From positions 1-7,412 of the forward strand of contig CAIYWM010000949.1 in assembly GCA_903929895.1 (NCBI GenBank): a DNA stretch of 7,412 nt, written 5' to 3'. The notes under the pieces were generated by a model. That model worked only from the letters and a program-made list of their open reading frames with translations. It was not told the DNA's origin and did not search any database. This stretch comes from an uncultured Alphaproteobacteria bacterium (GTDB lineage Bacteria; Pseudomonadota; Alphaproteobacteria; Reyranellales; Reyranellaceae). Position numbers and translations under genes: made by a program. Below are positions 1-5,529 of this stretch, in pieces; positions within the stretch are counted from its first letter, which is position 1, and each line of letters opens with the position of its first letter.

Positions 1-135
1 CTGGAAGGCGGTCGGCCGCAGCTTCAGATTGGAAGAAGACGGCGTCGGCGGCAACGGCGGTGTAGGACCGCCGGACAAACTCCCTGAGTCGGCATCTGTC
101 GGCATGCTGTCCCCCCAAGAGCCCGACGGCTTCAT
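1..135 (-). CDS. Possible hypothetical protein, N-terminal part only (runs off the left edge)
   Basis: On the minus strand an ATG at 135..133 opens a frame that stays open for 45 codons to the window edge. The peptide starts MKPSGSWGDSMPTDADSGSL and continues into a Pro/Ser/Thr-rich stretch (PPLPPTPSSS, about residues 26-35) and then LKLRPTAFQ. I do not recognise the family. A second in-frame ATG at 105..103 (residue 11) has a G-rich run, GGGGGGAC, a few bases upstream. That looks more like a Shine-Dalgarno than anything before the first ATG, so the true protein may start there. The frame lies on the same strand as all other genes and follows the hydroxylase operon after a strong hairpin, which is the expected place for a new gene. 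About three quarters of its codons end in G or C, which is compatible with coding but not decisive. A disordered N-terminal leader before a folded domain is an inference. The frame could also be chance. Confidence 0.35.
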   Translation of the reverse strand, partial: MKPSGSWGDSMPTDADSGSLSGGPTPPLPPTPSSSNLKLRPTAFQ

Positions 136-148
136 TGTAGGACCGCCG
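61..148. repeat. Pair of 13-bp direct repeats (TGTAGGACCGCCG)
   Basis: The 13-mer TGTAGGACCGCCG is present exactly at 61-73 and again at 136-148, 75 bases apart. The left copy is also the right arm of a small hairpin (CGGCGG at 55-60, CCGCCG at 68-73). The right copy ends one base before the candidate ATG at 135..133 on the minus strand. GTCGGCAT is also repeated at 88-95 and 98-105. The function is unknown. The repeats may be a short duplication, a regulator site or chance in GC-rich DNA. Confidence 0.4.
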
Positions 149-201
149 TTCAACCGGCCGCCATGCCCCGAAAACGCAGAACTGGATGGATTTTTGGAGG
201 T

Positions 202-230
202 GCCCTCCGGGGTGGGGTTCCCCGGAGGGC
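202..230 (-). terminator. Strong hairpin just downstream of the hydroxylase operon, likely transcript end or 3' stabiliser
   Basis: GCCCTCCGGGG (202-212) and CCCCGGAGGGC (220-230) form a perfect 11-bp, almost all-GC stem with a 7-base loop. It starts 11 bases after the TAG stop of the molybdopterin subunit. No U-tract follows on the minus strand: the bases after the stem read ACCTCCAAAAATCC. It is therefore not a canonical intrinsic terminator. A Rho-dependent end, a U-less terminator or a 3' exonuclease block are all possible. Confidence 0.5.
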
Positions 231-241
231 CGCACCTGCCC

Positions 242-2521
242 CTATTCGGCGGCCATGTCCATCGTCGCCAGTACCTTGGGCGGCGACATCGGCAGGCTGT
301 AGAACCGCCGTCCGAGCGCGTCGTAGACCGCGTTCGAGATGGCGGCCAGCGGCGGCACCAGCGGGACCTCGCCGACGCCACGGACGCCCTGCGGATGCTT
401 CGGGTTGGGGATCTCGAGGATCACCGAATCCAGCATCGGCAGGTCGGAGCTGACCGGCATGCGGTAGTCGAGGAAGCTCGGATTATCGAGCTTGCCGTCC
501 TTGTTGAAGATGTACTCCTCGCTGAGCGCCCAGCCGATGCCCTGGGCGGCACCGCCCTGGATCTGGCCCTCGACATAGCTGGGATGGATCGCGCGGCCGA
601 CATCCTGGAAGGCCGTGTACCGCAGCACGCGCACGATGCCGAGATCGGGGTCGACCTCGACGTCGCAGACGTGCGTTGCAAAGCCGCCTTCGGCGCCCGT
701 CGTATTGAGCTGCTGGCCGGCCCCGATAGGTCCGCCGGTGGCGCTGGCCTGTGCCGCGATCTGGCCGAGGCTGAGCGGCTCGAACTTGCCGGCATTGTCG
801 CCGGCCGGGCGGGCCTCGCCATTCTCCCAGACGACCGCGTCGGGATCGATCTTCCAGATCTTGGCCGCGCGCTCACGCAACTGGGTGATGACCCGTTCCG
901 TCGAGTGCGTCACCACCATGGCCGAGGCATAGGTAACGCGGCTGCCGCCGGTCAGGTTGCTGAAGCCGATGACGCTGGTGTCGCCGATCAACACCGAGAC
1001 CTTCTTGTAGTCGATGCCCAGCAGCTCGGCCGTGATGTTGGCCGTCGCGGCGCGCGAGCCGCCGATGTCGGGATGGCCGGTGATGACCACCACCGTACCG
1101 TCCTCGTTGATGTTCACCTGCGCGCTCGACTCGCCACCTGCGTTGAACCAGAAGCCCGAGGCCACGCCGCGGCCGTACAGCATGCCCTTCCCGGCCTTGG
1201 GCAGGGGCGTCGTGTAGTGCGCGTGCTTCTTCGCTTCCTCGATCGTCTCGACGAAGCCGATGCGCGGGTAGACCGGTCCGTGCGCGGCCTTCGTGCCCTG
1301 CTTCGCGGCGTTCTTCAGGCGGAAGTCCAGCGGATCCATCTTCAGGGCCTCGGCCATCTCGTCCATGACGCACTCGACGCCATAAGCGCCGATCGGCGCG
1401 CCGGGCGCGCGATAGGCCGCGACCTTCGAGCGGTTGGACACCACGTCGTAGCCGAACGAATGCACGTTCGGGATGTCGTAGGGCGCGAAGGCGCAGCCCG
1501 CCGCACCGCGGATGGGCGAACCGGGCAGCGCACCGGCCTGCAGGCAGAAGGTGCCCTGCGCCGCCACCAGCTTGCCGTCCTTGGTCGCGCCCAGCTTGAC
1601 CGTGCTGTAGGAGCCCGAGGTCGGGCCGGAGGCATGGAACACCTCGGCCCGGCTCATGGTCATCTTCACCGGCCGGCCCGACTTCTTGGCCAGGATCAGC
1701 GCCAGCGGCTCGAGGTAGATGATGGTCTTGCCGCCGAAGCCGCCGCCGATCTCCGCGGGAATCGCGCGGATGTCGTTCTGGGGCAGCCCGGTCAGGTAGG
1801 CGCACATCGCGCGGACCATGAACTGGCCCTGGCTGGAGCTCCAGATCGTGGCCTTGCCGTCGGAGACGCTGACCAGGCAGGCATGCGGCTCGATATAGCC
1901 CTGGTGCACCGGCTGGGTGCGGAAGCTACGCTCGATCACGACGTCGGCCTTGGCGAAGCCCTCACCGATATCGCCGAGCTTGTGCTCCAGCGTGCCGGCG
2001 ATGTTCGAGGGCTTGTCCTTGTACTTGATGAAGTCGTGCAGGACCGGCGCGTCGGGCTTCATCGCCTCCTCGACATCGATCACGAAGGGCAGGACCTCGT
2101 ACTCGACCTCGATCAGCTTGCAGGCTTCCGCCGCGATCTTCTCCGTGGTTGCCGCGACCGCCGCGACCGGATGGCCGGCGAACAGTACCTTCTCCCGCGC
2201 CATGACGTTGCGGCACATCCAGCGCATGTCCTGGATGCCCAGCATCACCGACTTTTCGATCGGGAAGTTCACGATGTCCTTGGCCGTCATCACGGCCTTA
2301 ACGCCGGGATGCGCCTCTGCCTTGCTGGTGTCGATCGACTTGATGCGCGCGTGCGGATGCGGGCTGCGCAGCACCTTGCCCCAGATCATGCCGGGCATGG
2401 TCGTGTCGGCGGCATAGGCCGCACGTCCCGTCACCTTGTCGGCGCCGTCGGGACGGATCGTGCGCTTGCCGATCCACTTGTTGTCGTTGGCGGTGTCGGT
2501 GGTGCTCCCAGTCGTGCTCAT
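242..2521 (-). CDS. Molybdopterin-binding catalytic (large) subunit of a xanthine dehydrogenase/CO dehydrogenase-family hydroxylase, substrate unknown
   Basis: This 759-aa catalytic subunit would bind the molybdenum-pterin cytosine dinucleotide cofactor and hydroxylate or oxidise an organic substrate with water. The N-terminal alpha/beta hammerhead domain covers about residues 20-140, starting with the family signature RPDGADKVTGRAAYAAD. The Mo-binding domains follow. Visible motifs are SSSQ with Q231 (position of the Mo-proximal Gln, Gln767 of bovine xanthine oxidase), GGGFGGK at 259-265, the active-site loop AYRAPGAP at 369-376 with R371, GGSR at 525-528, QGGAAQG at 655-661 and GVGE with E718, the expected catalytic base. 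The length is normal for the family. The ATG at 2521 is chosen because it overlaps the stop of the iron-sulfur gene (ATGA) and has GAGGG seven bases upstream; the frame extends further upstream, but that part is antisense-like and lacks family similarity. The loop is neither AYxCSFR (form I CO dehydrogenase) nor AYRGAGR (form II). T266 stands where xanthine oxidase has Glu802. The substrate cannot be named from sequence. Confidence 0.95.
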   Translation of the reverse strand: MSTTGSTTDTANDNKWIGKRTIRPDGADKVTGRAAYAADTTMPGMIWGKVLRSPHPHARIKSIDTSKAEAHPGVKAVMTAKDIVNFPIEKSVMLGIQDMRWMCRNVMAREKVLFAGHPVAAVAATTEKIAAEACKLIEVEYEVLPFVIDVEEAMKPDAPVLHDFIKYKDKPSNIAGTLEHKLGDIGEGFAKADVVIERSFRTQPVHQGYIEPHACLVSVSDGKATIWSSSQGQFMVRAMCAYLTGLPQNDIRAIPAEIGGGFGGKTIIYLEPLALILAKKSGRPVKMTMSRAEVFHASGPTSGSYSTVKLGATKDGKLVAAQGTFCLQAGALPGSPIRGAAGCAFAPYDIPNVHSFGYDVVSNRSKVAAYRAPGAPIGAYGVECVMDEMAEALKMDPLDFRLKNAAKQGTKAAHGPVYPRIGFVETIEEAKKHAHYTTPLPKAGKGMLYGRGVASGFWFNAGGESSAQVNINEDGTVVVITGHPDIGGSRAATANITAELLGIDYKKVSVLIGDTSVIGFSNLTGGSRVTYASAMVVTHSTERVITQLRERAAKIWKIDPDAVVWENGEARPAGDNAGKFEPLSLGQIAAQASATGGPIGAGQQLNTTGAEGGFATHVCDVEVDPDLGIVRVLRYTAFQDVGRAIHPSYVEGQIQGGAAQGIGWALSEEYIFNKDGKLDNPSFLDYRMPVSSDLPMLDSVILEIPNPKHPQGVRGVGEVPLVPPLAAISNAVYDALGRRFYSLPMSPPKVLATMDMAAE

Positions 2522-2994
2522 CGTGCGGCCCTCATGTCGGCGGCGGTGTCCAGTACGGCGCGGATGATCTTGTCGTAGCCCGTGCAGCGGCACAGGTTGC
2601 CGGCCAGCCAGAAGCGGACCTCGTGCTCGGTCGGATCGGGATTCTTCTCGAGCAGCGCCTTGGCGGCCATCAGCACGCCCGGCGTGCAGATACCGCACTG
2701 GAGCGCCGCCGATTCAAGGAACTTCTGCTGCAGCGGATGCAGTTCCTCCCCGGCCATGCCCTCGATGGTGCCGATCTTCTGCCCCTCGGCCTCGGCCGCC
2801 AGCATCAGGCAGGAGCAGACGATCCGTCCGTTCAGGGTGACCGTGCAGGCGCCGCAGTCGCCGGTGCCGCAGCCTTCCTTGGCTCCGGTCAGCCCGAGCG
2901 GCCCGCGCAGAATGTCGAGCATGCTCTGGTCGGCGTCGCAGAGGAACTCCTGCGGCTCGCCGTTGATCGTGGTGGAAACGTGAAGCTTTGCCAT
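2518..2994 (-). CDS. [2Fe-2S] (small) subunit of the molybdenum hydroxylase
   Basis: This 158-aa protein would carry the two [2Fe-2S] clusters that move electrons from the Mo centre to FAD. The N-terminal plant-type ferredoxin fold (about residues 1-78) has C42, C47, C50 and C62 in the C-x4-C-x2-C-x11-C pattern, within GCGTGDCGACTV. The C-terminal helical domain (about 80-158) has C100-x2-C103 (CGICTPG) and C135-x-C137 (LCRCTGY), which bind the Mo-proximal cluster. All eight ligands are present and the length is typical for CoxS-type subunits. C60 is an extra Cys beside C62. There is no signal peptide, so the enzyme is expected in the cytoplasm. The ATG is four bases after the TAA of the FAD subunit, with GGAGGA inside the end of that gene, and its TGA overlaps the next ATG. 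This indicates translational coupling of all three subunits. Confidence 0.96.
   Translation of the reverse strand: MAKLHVSTTINGEPQEFLCDADQSMLDILRGPLGLTGAKEGCGTGDCGACTVTLNGRIVCSCLMLAAEAEGQKIGTIEGMAGEELHPLQQKFLESAALQCGICTPGVLMAAKALLEKNPDPTEHEVRFWLAGNLCRCTGYDKIIRAVLDTAADMRAAR
2529..2533 (-). promoter_or_regulatory. Ribosome binding site of the molybdopterin subunit
   Basis: GAGGG on the minus strand, seven bases before the ATG at 2521 and inside the last codons of the iron-sulfur gene. It supports the ATGA-overlap start over the longer upstream frame. Confidence 0.65.
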
Positions 2995-2998
2995 GGTC

Positions 2999-3865
2999 TT
3001 ACTTTCCTCCCGCGCGTTCGGCGGCGATCAGTGTGGTGCGCTTCAGCAGGACGCCGGCGACCTTGGTGCGATAGGCGATGGTGCCGCGCTTGTCGTCGAT
3101 CGGACGGCAGGCGGCGCTGCAGGCGGCGGCCGCCTTGGCCAGCGCCGCGTCGTCGAGCCTGGAGCCGATCAGCGCCTTCGCCGCCGCCTCGACCAGGAGC
3201 ACCGTCGGCGCGACGGCCCCGAGACCGACGCGAGCGGCGGTGCAGGTTCCATTTTCAATCGTCAGGCTGACGCCGCACCCCACGACGGCGATGTCCATCT
3301 CGGTGCGCGGGATCATGCGCAGGTAGGCGTCGCTCGAGCCCTTCGGACGCGGCGGCAGGGTAAAGGAAACGACGATCTCGCCGGGCTCGAGGTTGAGACG
3401 GCCCGGCCCCTTCGGCACCTTCTCGACGGCAAGCTCGCGGCGACCGTTCGGTCCCTGGATGGTGACGATGGCGCCGGCCGCGACCATGGCCGGAACGCTG
3501 TCGCCCGCGGGCGAACCGTTGCACAGGTTGCCGCCCGGCGTGGCGCGGCCCTGGATCTGGGTGGAACCGATCAGGTTGGTGGCCTCGACAACCCCCGGCC
3601 ATACCTTGCTGACCTTGGCATGCTCGCGCAGCGCGGCGCCGGAGACGGCGGCACCGATCCGGAAGCCTCCCTCCTTCGTTTCCTCGATGGTGGTCAGCTC
3701 GCCGATTTTCTTGACGTCGACGATGGTCCCCGGCGCCACGACCCCGTTGCGCATCTGGACCAGCAGGTCGGTCCCGCCGGCCAGGATCCGACCGGCCCCC
3801 GCCGCCGCGGCAAACGCCCGAACCGCCTCGTCGAGCGTCTTCGGCGCTACGTATTGGACATCCAT
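2999..3865 (-). CDS. FAD-binding (medium) subunit of the molybdenum hydroxylase
   Basis: This 288-aa flavoprotein subunit takes electrons from the [2Fe-2S] subunit and passes them to an external acceptor. The N-terminal FAD-binding domain (about residues 1-170) shows AGGTDLLVQM (29-38), RIGAAVSGAAL (69-79) and GRATPGGNLCNGSPAGDSVP (106-125), the two FAD-contacting glycine loops of the CoxM/CutM family. The usual TIGGN or TVGGN reads TPGGN here. The C-terminal CO-dehydrogenase-flavoprotein domain (about 175-285) contains IPRTEMDIAVVG and the conserved IDDKRGTIAYR segment. The length matches CoxM. The protein lacks the extra insertion with four cysteines that carries a [4Fe-4S] cluster in 4-hydroxybenzoyl-CoA reductase, which argues against that enzyme. 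It is the first gene of the operon. AAAGGG seven bases before the ATG is a reasonable ribosome binding site, and the protein begins at the expected family position (MDVQYVAPKTLDEA). Confidence 0.95.
   Translation of the reverse strand: MDVQYVAPKTLDEAVRAFAAAAGAGRILAGGTDLLVQMRNGVVAPGTIVDVKKIGELTTIEETKEGGFRIGAAVSGAALREHAKVSKVWPGVVEATNLIGSTQIQGRATPGGNLCNGSPAGDSVPAMVAAGAIVTIQGPNGRRELAVEKVPKGPGRLNLEPGEIVVSFTLPPRPKGSSDAYLRMIPRTEMDIAVVGCGVSLTIENGTCTAARVGLGAVAPTVLLVEAAAKALIGSRLDDAALAKAAAACSAACRPIDDKRGTIAYRTKVAGVLLKRTTLIAAERAGGK
3005..3010 (-). promoter_or_regulatory. Ribosome binding site of the iron-sulfur subunit
   Basis: GGAGGA on the minus strand, 10 bases before the ATG at 2994 and inside the last codons of the FAD subunit gene. 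It fixes the iron-sulfur start four bases after the upstream stop. Confidence 0.7.
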
Positions 3866-3872
3866 CGTTCTA

Positions 3873-3878
3873 CCCTTT
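3873..3878 (-). promoter_or_regulatory. Ribosome binding site of the FAD subunit
   Basis: AAAGGG on the minus strand, seven bases before the ATG at 3865. It is a moderate match to the anti-Shine-Dalgarno and supports this ATG as the operon's first start codon. Confidence 0.5.
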
Positions 3879-3960
3879 CATCCCGTCGGCGGCTGCGGCG
3901 CAGCTCGTTATTTCGACTTTCTTGGAATGAAGCCTAGGGCAGCTTGTCGGTTGGGGGCAA

Positions 3961-3993
3961 GGCGCCTCTGCGCCAACGGCCGCAATGCGGCCG
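3961..3993 (-). promoter_or_regulatory. Two short stem-loops in the leader region of the hydroxylase operon
   Basis: GGCGC/GCGCC arms at 3961-3965 and 3970-3974 enclose a 4-base loop. CGGCCGC/GCGGCCG arms at 3977-3983 and 3987-3993 enclose AAT. They sit 96 to 128 bases before the FAD subunit start. No convincing promoter is visible: the best guess on the minus strand is a TTGCCC and CTAGGC pair 17 bases apart, which matches consensus poorly. The stems could be operators, leader RNA structure or relics of the neighbouring repeat array. An 8-mer GGCAGCTT flanks them at 3938-3945 and 4002-4009. Confidence 0.3.
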
Positions 3994-4029
3994 GTGGCAT
4001 AGGCAGCTTCCTGTGATCGCTCCTTCTTC

Positions 4030-4093
4030 GACGCTCCCGGACATTGCCAGAGGCAATGTCCTGACGCTCCCGGGGCTGAGCTCCGCTCAGCCC
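4030..4093 (-). repeat. Tandem palindrome array with identical 11-base linkers, downstream of der
   Basis: Two perfect palindromic stems occur in a row: arms GGACATTGCC/GGCAATGTCC at 4039-4048 and 4052-4061 with a 3-base loop, and arms GGGCTGAGC/GCTCAGCCC at 4073-4081 and 4085-4093 with a 3-base loop. Each is preceded on the plus strand by the same 11-mer GACGCTCCCGG (4030-4040 and 4063-4073), which shares its last one or two bases with the stem. The stems differ in sequence while the linkers are identical. This is the layout of a dispersed palindromic (REP-like) element rather than a single terminator. Confidence 0.6.
4039..4093 (-). terminator. Probable transcript end of der (double hairpin)
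   Basis: The first stem on the minus strand begins with the G of the der TAG stop codon (4095..4093), and the second follows after an 11-base gap. Stems of 9 and 10 bp with 3-base loops are strong enough to act as terminators or to block 3' exonucleases. Neither is followed by a U-run, so an intrinsic mechanism is not clear. The location between two same-strand operons fits separation of their transcripts. Confidence 0.45.
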
Positions 4094-5529
4094 TACCTTT
4101 GCGGCTTGCGCCGGCCCTCGTAGGGATTCTTTGGCTTGCGCATGCTCAGCCGGATCGGCACGCCCGGCATGTCGAAGTCATCGCGCAGGCGATTCGTCAG
4201 GAAGCGCAGATAGTCGTTGCCCAGTTCCTGCGGCTGGCTGACCGACAGGATAAAGGTCGGCGGGCGACGCTTGATCTGGGTCATGAAGCGCAGACGGATG
4301 CGGCGGCCGTTGGGGGCGAGCGGCGGCGGATGCAGCACCTCCATCTCGCGCAGCCAGCGGTTCAGCTTCGGGGTCGTGACCCGCTTGTTCCATATCTCGT
4401 AGGTCTCGAAGACCTTGGGGAGCAGCCGGTCGACGCCGCGTCCGGTCAGCGCCGAGAAGCCGACGATCGCAACGTCCTTCACCTGCGAAAACGACATCTC
4501 CAGCCGGTCACGCAACTTGCGCCACTGTTTCGACGATTCCGACTGGTCGTCGGCCAGCAGGTCGGTCTTGTTGACCGCGATCACCAGCGCGCGGCCCTCC
4601 TCGATCACCCAGCCGGCGATGTTGAGGTCCTGCTTCTCGGCCATGTCGGCCGCATCCAGCACGACCACCACGACGTCGGCCAGCCGGATCGTGTCGAGCG
4701 AGTCGGCCACGGAGGCCGCTTCCAGCTTGGCATCGATGCGGCTGCGGCGGCGCATGCCGGCTGTATCCACCAGGCGAACCGCGCGGCCGCGCCATTCCCA
4801 TTCGACACGAATCGAATCGCGCGTGATGCCGGCCTCGGGCCCGGTCAGGACACGCTCCTCGCCGACCAGCCGGTTGAGCAGCGTCGACTTGCCCACGTTC
4901 GGCCGCCCGACGATGGCCAGCAGCAGCGGCCGGCCTTCGGGCACGTCATCGAGATCAGGATCGATTGCCTCGACCTCGCCCGCCTCGTCCTCCTCCGGCA
5001 TCGGTTCGATATGCCGGCCAAGCGCCTCGTGCAGGTCGCTCAATCCCTCGCCATGTTCGGCCGAGACCGGAATCGGTTCACCGAGACCGAGCCCATGCGC
5101 CTCCGCAAGGCCCTGCGCGCCTGCGCGGCCCTCGCACTTGTTGGCAACCAGGATCACCTTCGCCGAGCGCTTGCGCAGCCAGTTCGCGAAGCTCTGGTCG
5201 AGGGGCAGGATTCCGGAGCGCGCGTCGATCAGGAACAGGACGACGTCGGAGCCCTCGATTGCGCGCTCCGTGAACCGGCGCATGCGGGCCTCGAGGGCCT
5301 CGCCTCCCGCTGTCTCCCAGCCCGCCGTGTCGAGCAACATGAAGGCGAGGTCGCCGAGCTGCGCCGGCTGCTCGCGCACGTCGCGCGTGACGCCGGGCGT
5401 GTCGTCGACGATGGCGCGCCGCCGTCCGGCCAGCCGGTTGAACAGCGTGGACTTGCCGACATTGGGACGACCGACGATGGCGACGCGGCGCAGCCCCTGG
5501 GTGGTTGGCCGTTCTTCAGCGGAGGGCAA
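4093..5529 (-). CDS. der: Ribosome assembly GTPase Der (EngA), two G domains plus KH-like domain
   Basis: Der is an essential GTPase that acts in maturation of the 50S ribosomal subunit. With a TTG start the protein has 478 residues, normal for the family. G domain 1 has GRPNVGKST (20-28), DDTPGVTRD (42-50), DTAGW (67-71), NKCE (130-133) and SAEHGEG (156-162). An acidic linker spans about 178-200. G domain 2 has GRPNVGKST (208-216), AGITRD (233-238), DTAGM (255-259), NKTD (320-323) and SALTGRG (359-365). The KH-like C-terminal domain covers about 375-478 and includes MPGVPIRL and KNPY. The frame is open upstream to 5658, but that part lies inside bamB and does not look like Der. No ATG or GTG lies between there and G1, so TTG at 5529, overlapping the bamB end by 14 bases, is the best start. 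A CTG nearer to G1 (residue 13) is a weaker alternative, and no strong Shine-Dalgarno is visible for either. The first NKxD reads NKCE. Confidence 0.97.
   Translation of the reverse strand: MPSAEERPTTQGLRRVAIVGRPNVGKSTLFNRLAGRRRAIVDDTPGVTRDVREQPAQLGDLAFMLLDTAGWETAGGEALEARMRRFTERAIEGSDVVLFLIDARSGILPLDQSFANWLRKRSAKVILVANKCEGRAGAQGLAEAHGLGLGEPIPVSAEHGEGLSDLHEALGRHIEPMPEEDEAGEVEAIDPDLDDVPEGRPLLLAIVGRPNVGKSTLLNRLVGEERVLTGPEAGITRDSIRVEWEWRGRAVRLVDTAGMRRRSRIDAKLEAASVADSLDTIRLADVVVVVLDAADMAEKQDLNIAGWVIEEGRALVIAVNKTDLLADDQSESSKQWRKLRDRLEMSFSQVKDVAIVGFSALTGRGVDRLLPKVFETYEIWNKRVTTPKLNRWLREMEVLHPPPLAPNGRRIRLRFMTQIKRRPPTFILSVSQPQELGNDYLRFLTNRLRDDFDMPGVPIRLSMRKPKNPYEGRRKPQR

Noticed and set aside
29..2578. 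An 849-codon open frame on the plus strand across the hydroxylase catalytic gene
   Set aside because: It is antisense to a gene with full family motifs. Its product is an Arg/Asp/Ala/Leu/Gly-rich low-complexity sequence with no recognisable domain, as expected from GC-rich third-position bias.
2522..2698. N-terminal extension of the catalytic subunit to an upstream ATG at 2698
   Set aside because: The extra 59 residues are the iron-sulfur gene read out of frame. The ATGA overlap start with its own Shine-Dalgarno fits family length.
242..3865. Horizontal transfer of the hydroxylase operon into the der neighbourhood
   Set aside because: No insertion sequence, integrase, tRNA or clear composition change is visible. 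Codon use looks like that of bamB and der.
3943..3985. Sigma-54-like promoter upstream of the FAD subunit (TGGCGC followed by TTGC)
   Set aside because: The distance between the GG and GC elements is four bases too long for the -24/-12 consensus.
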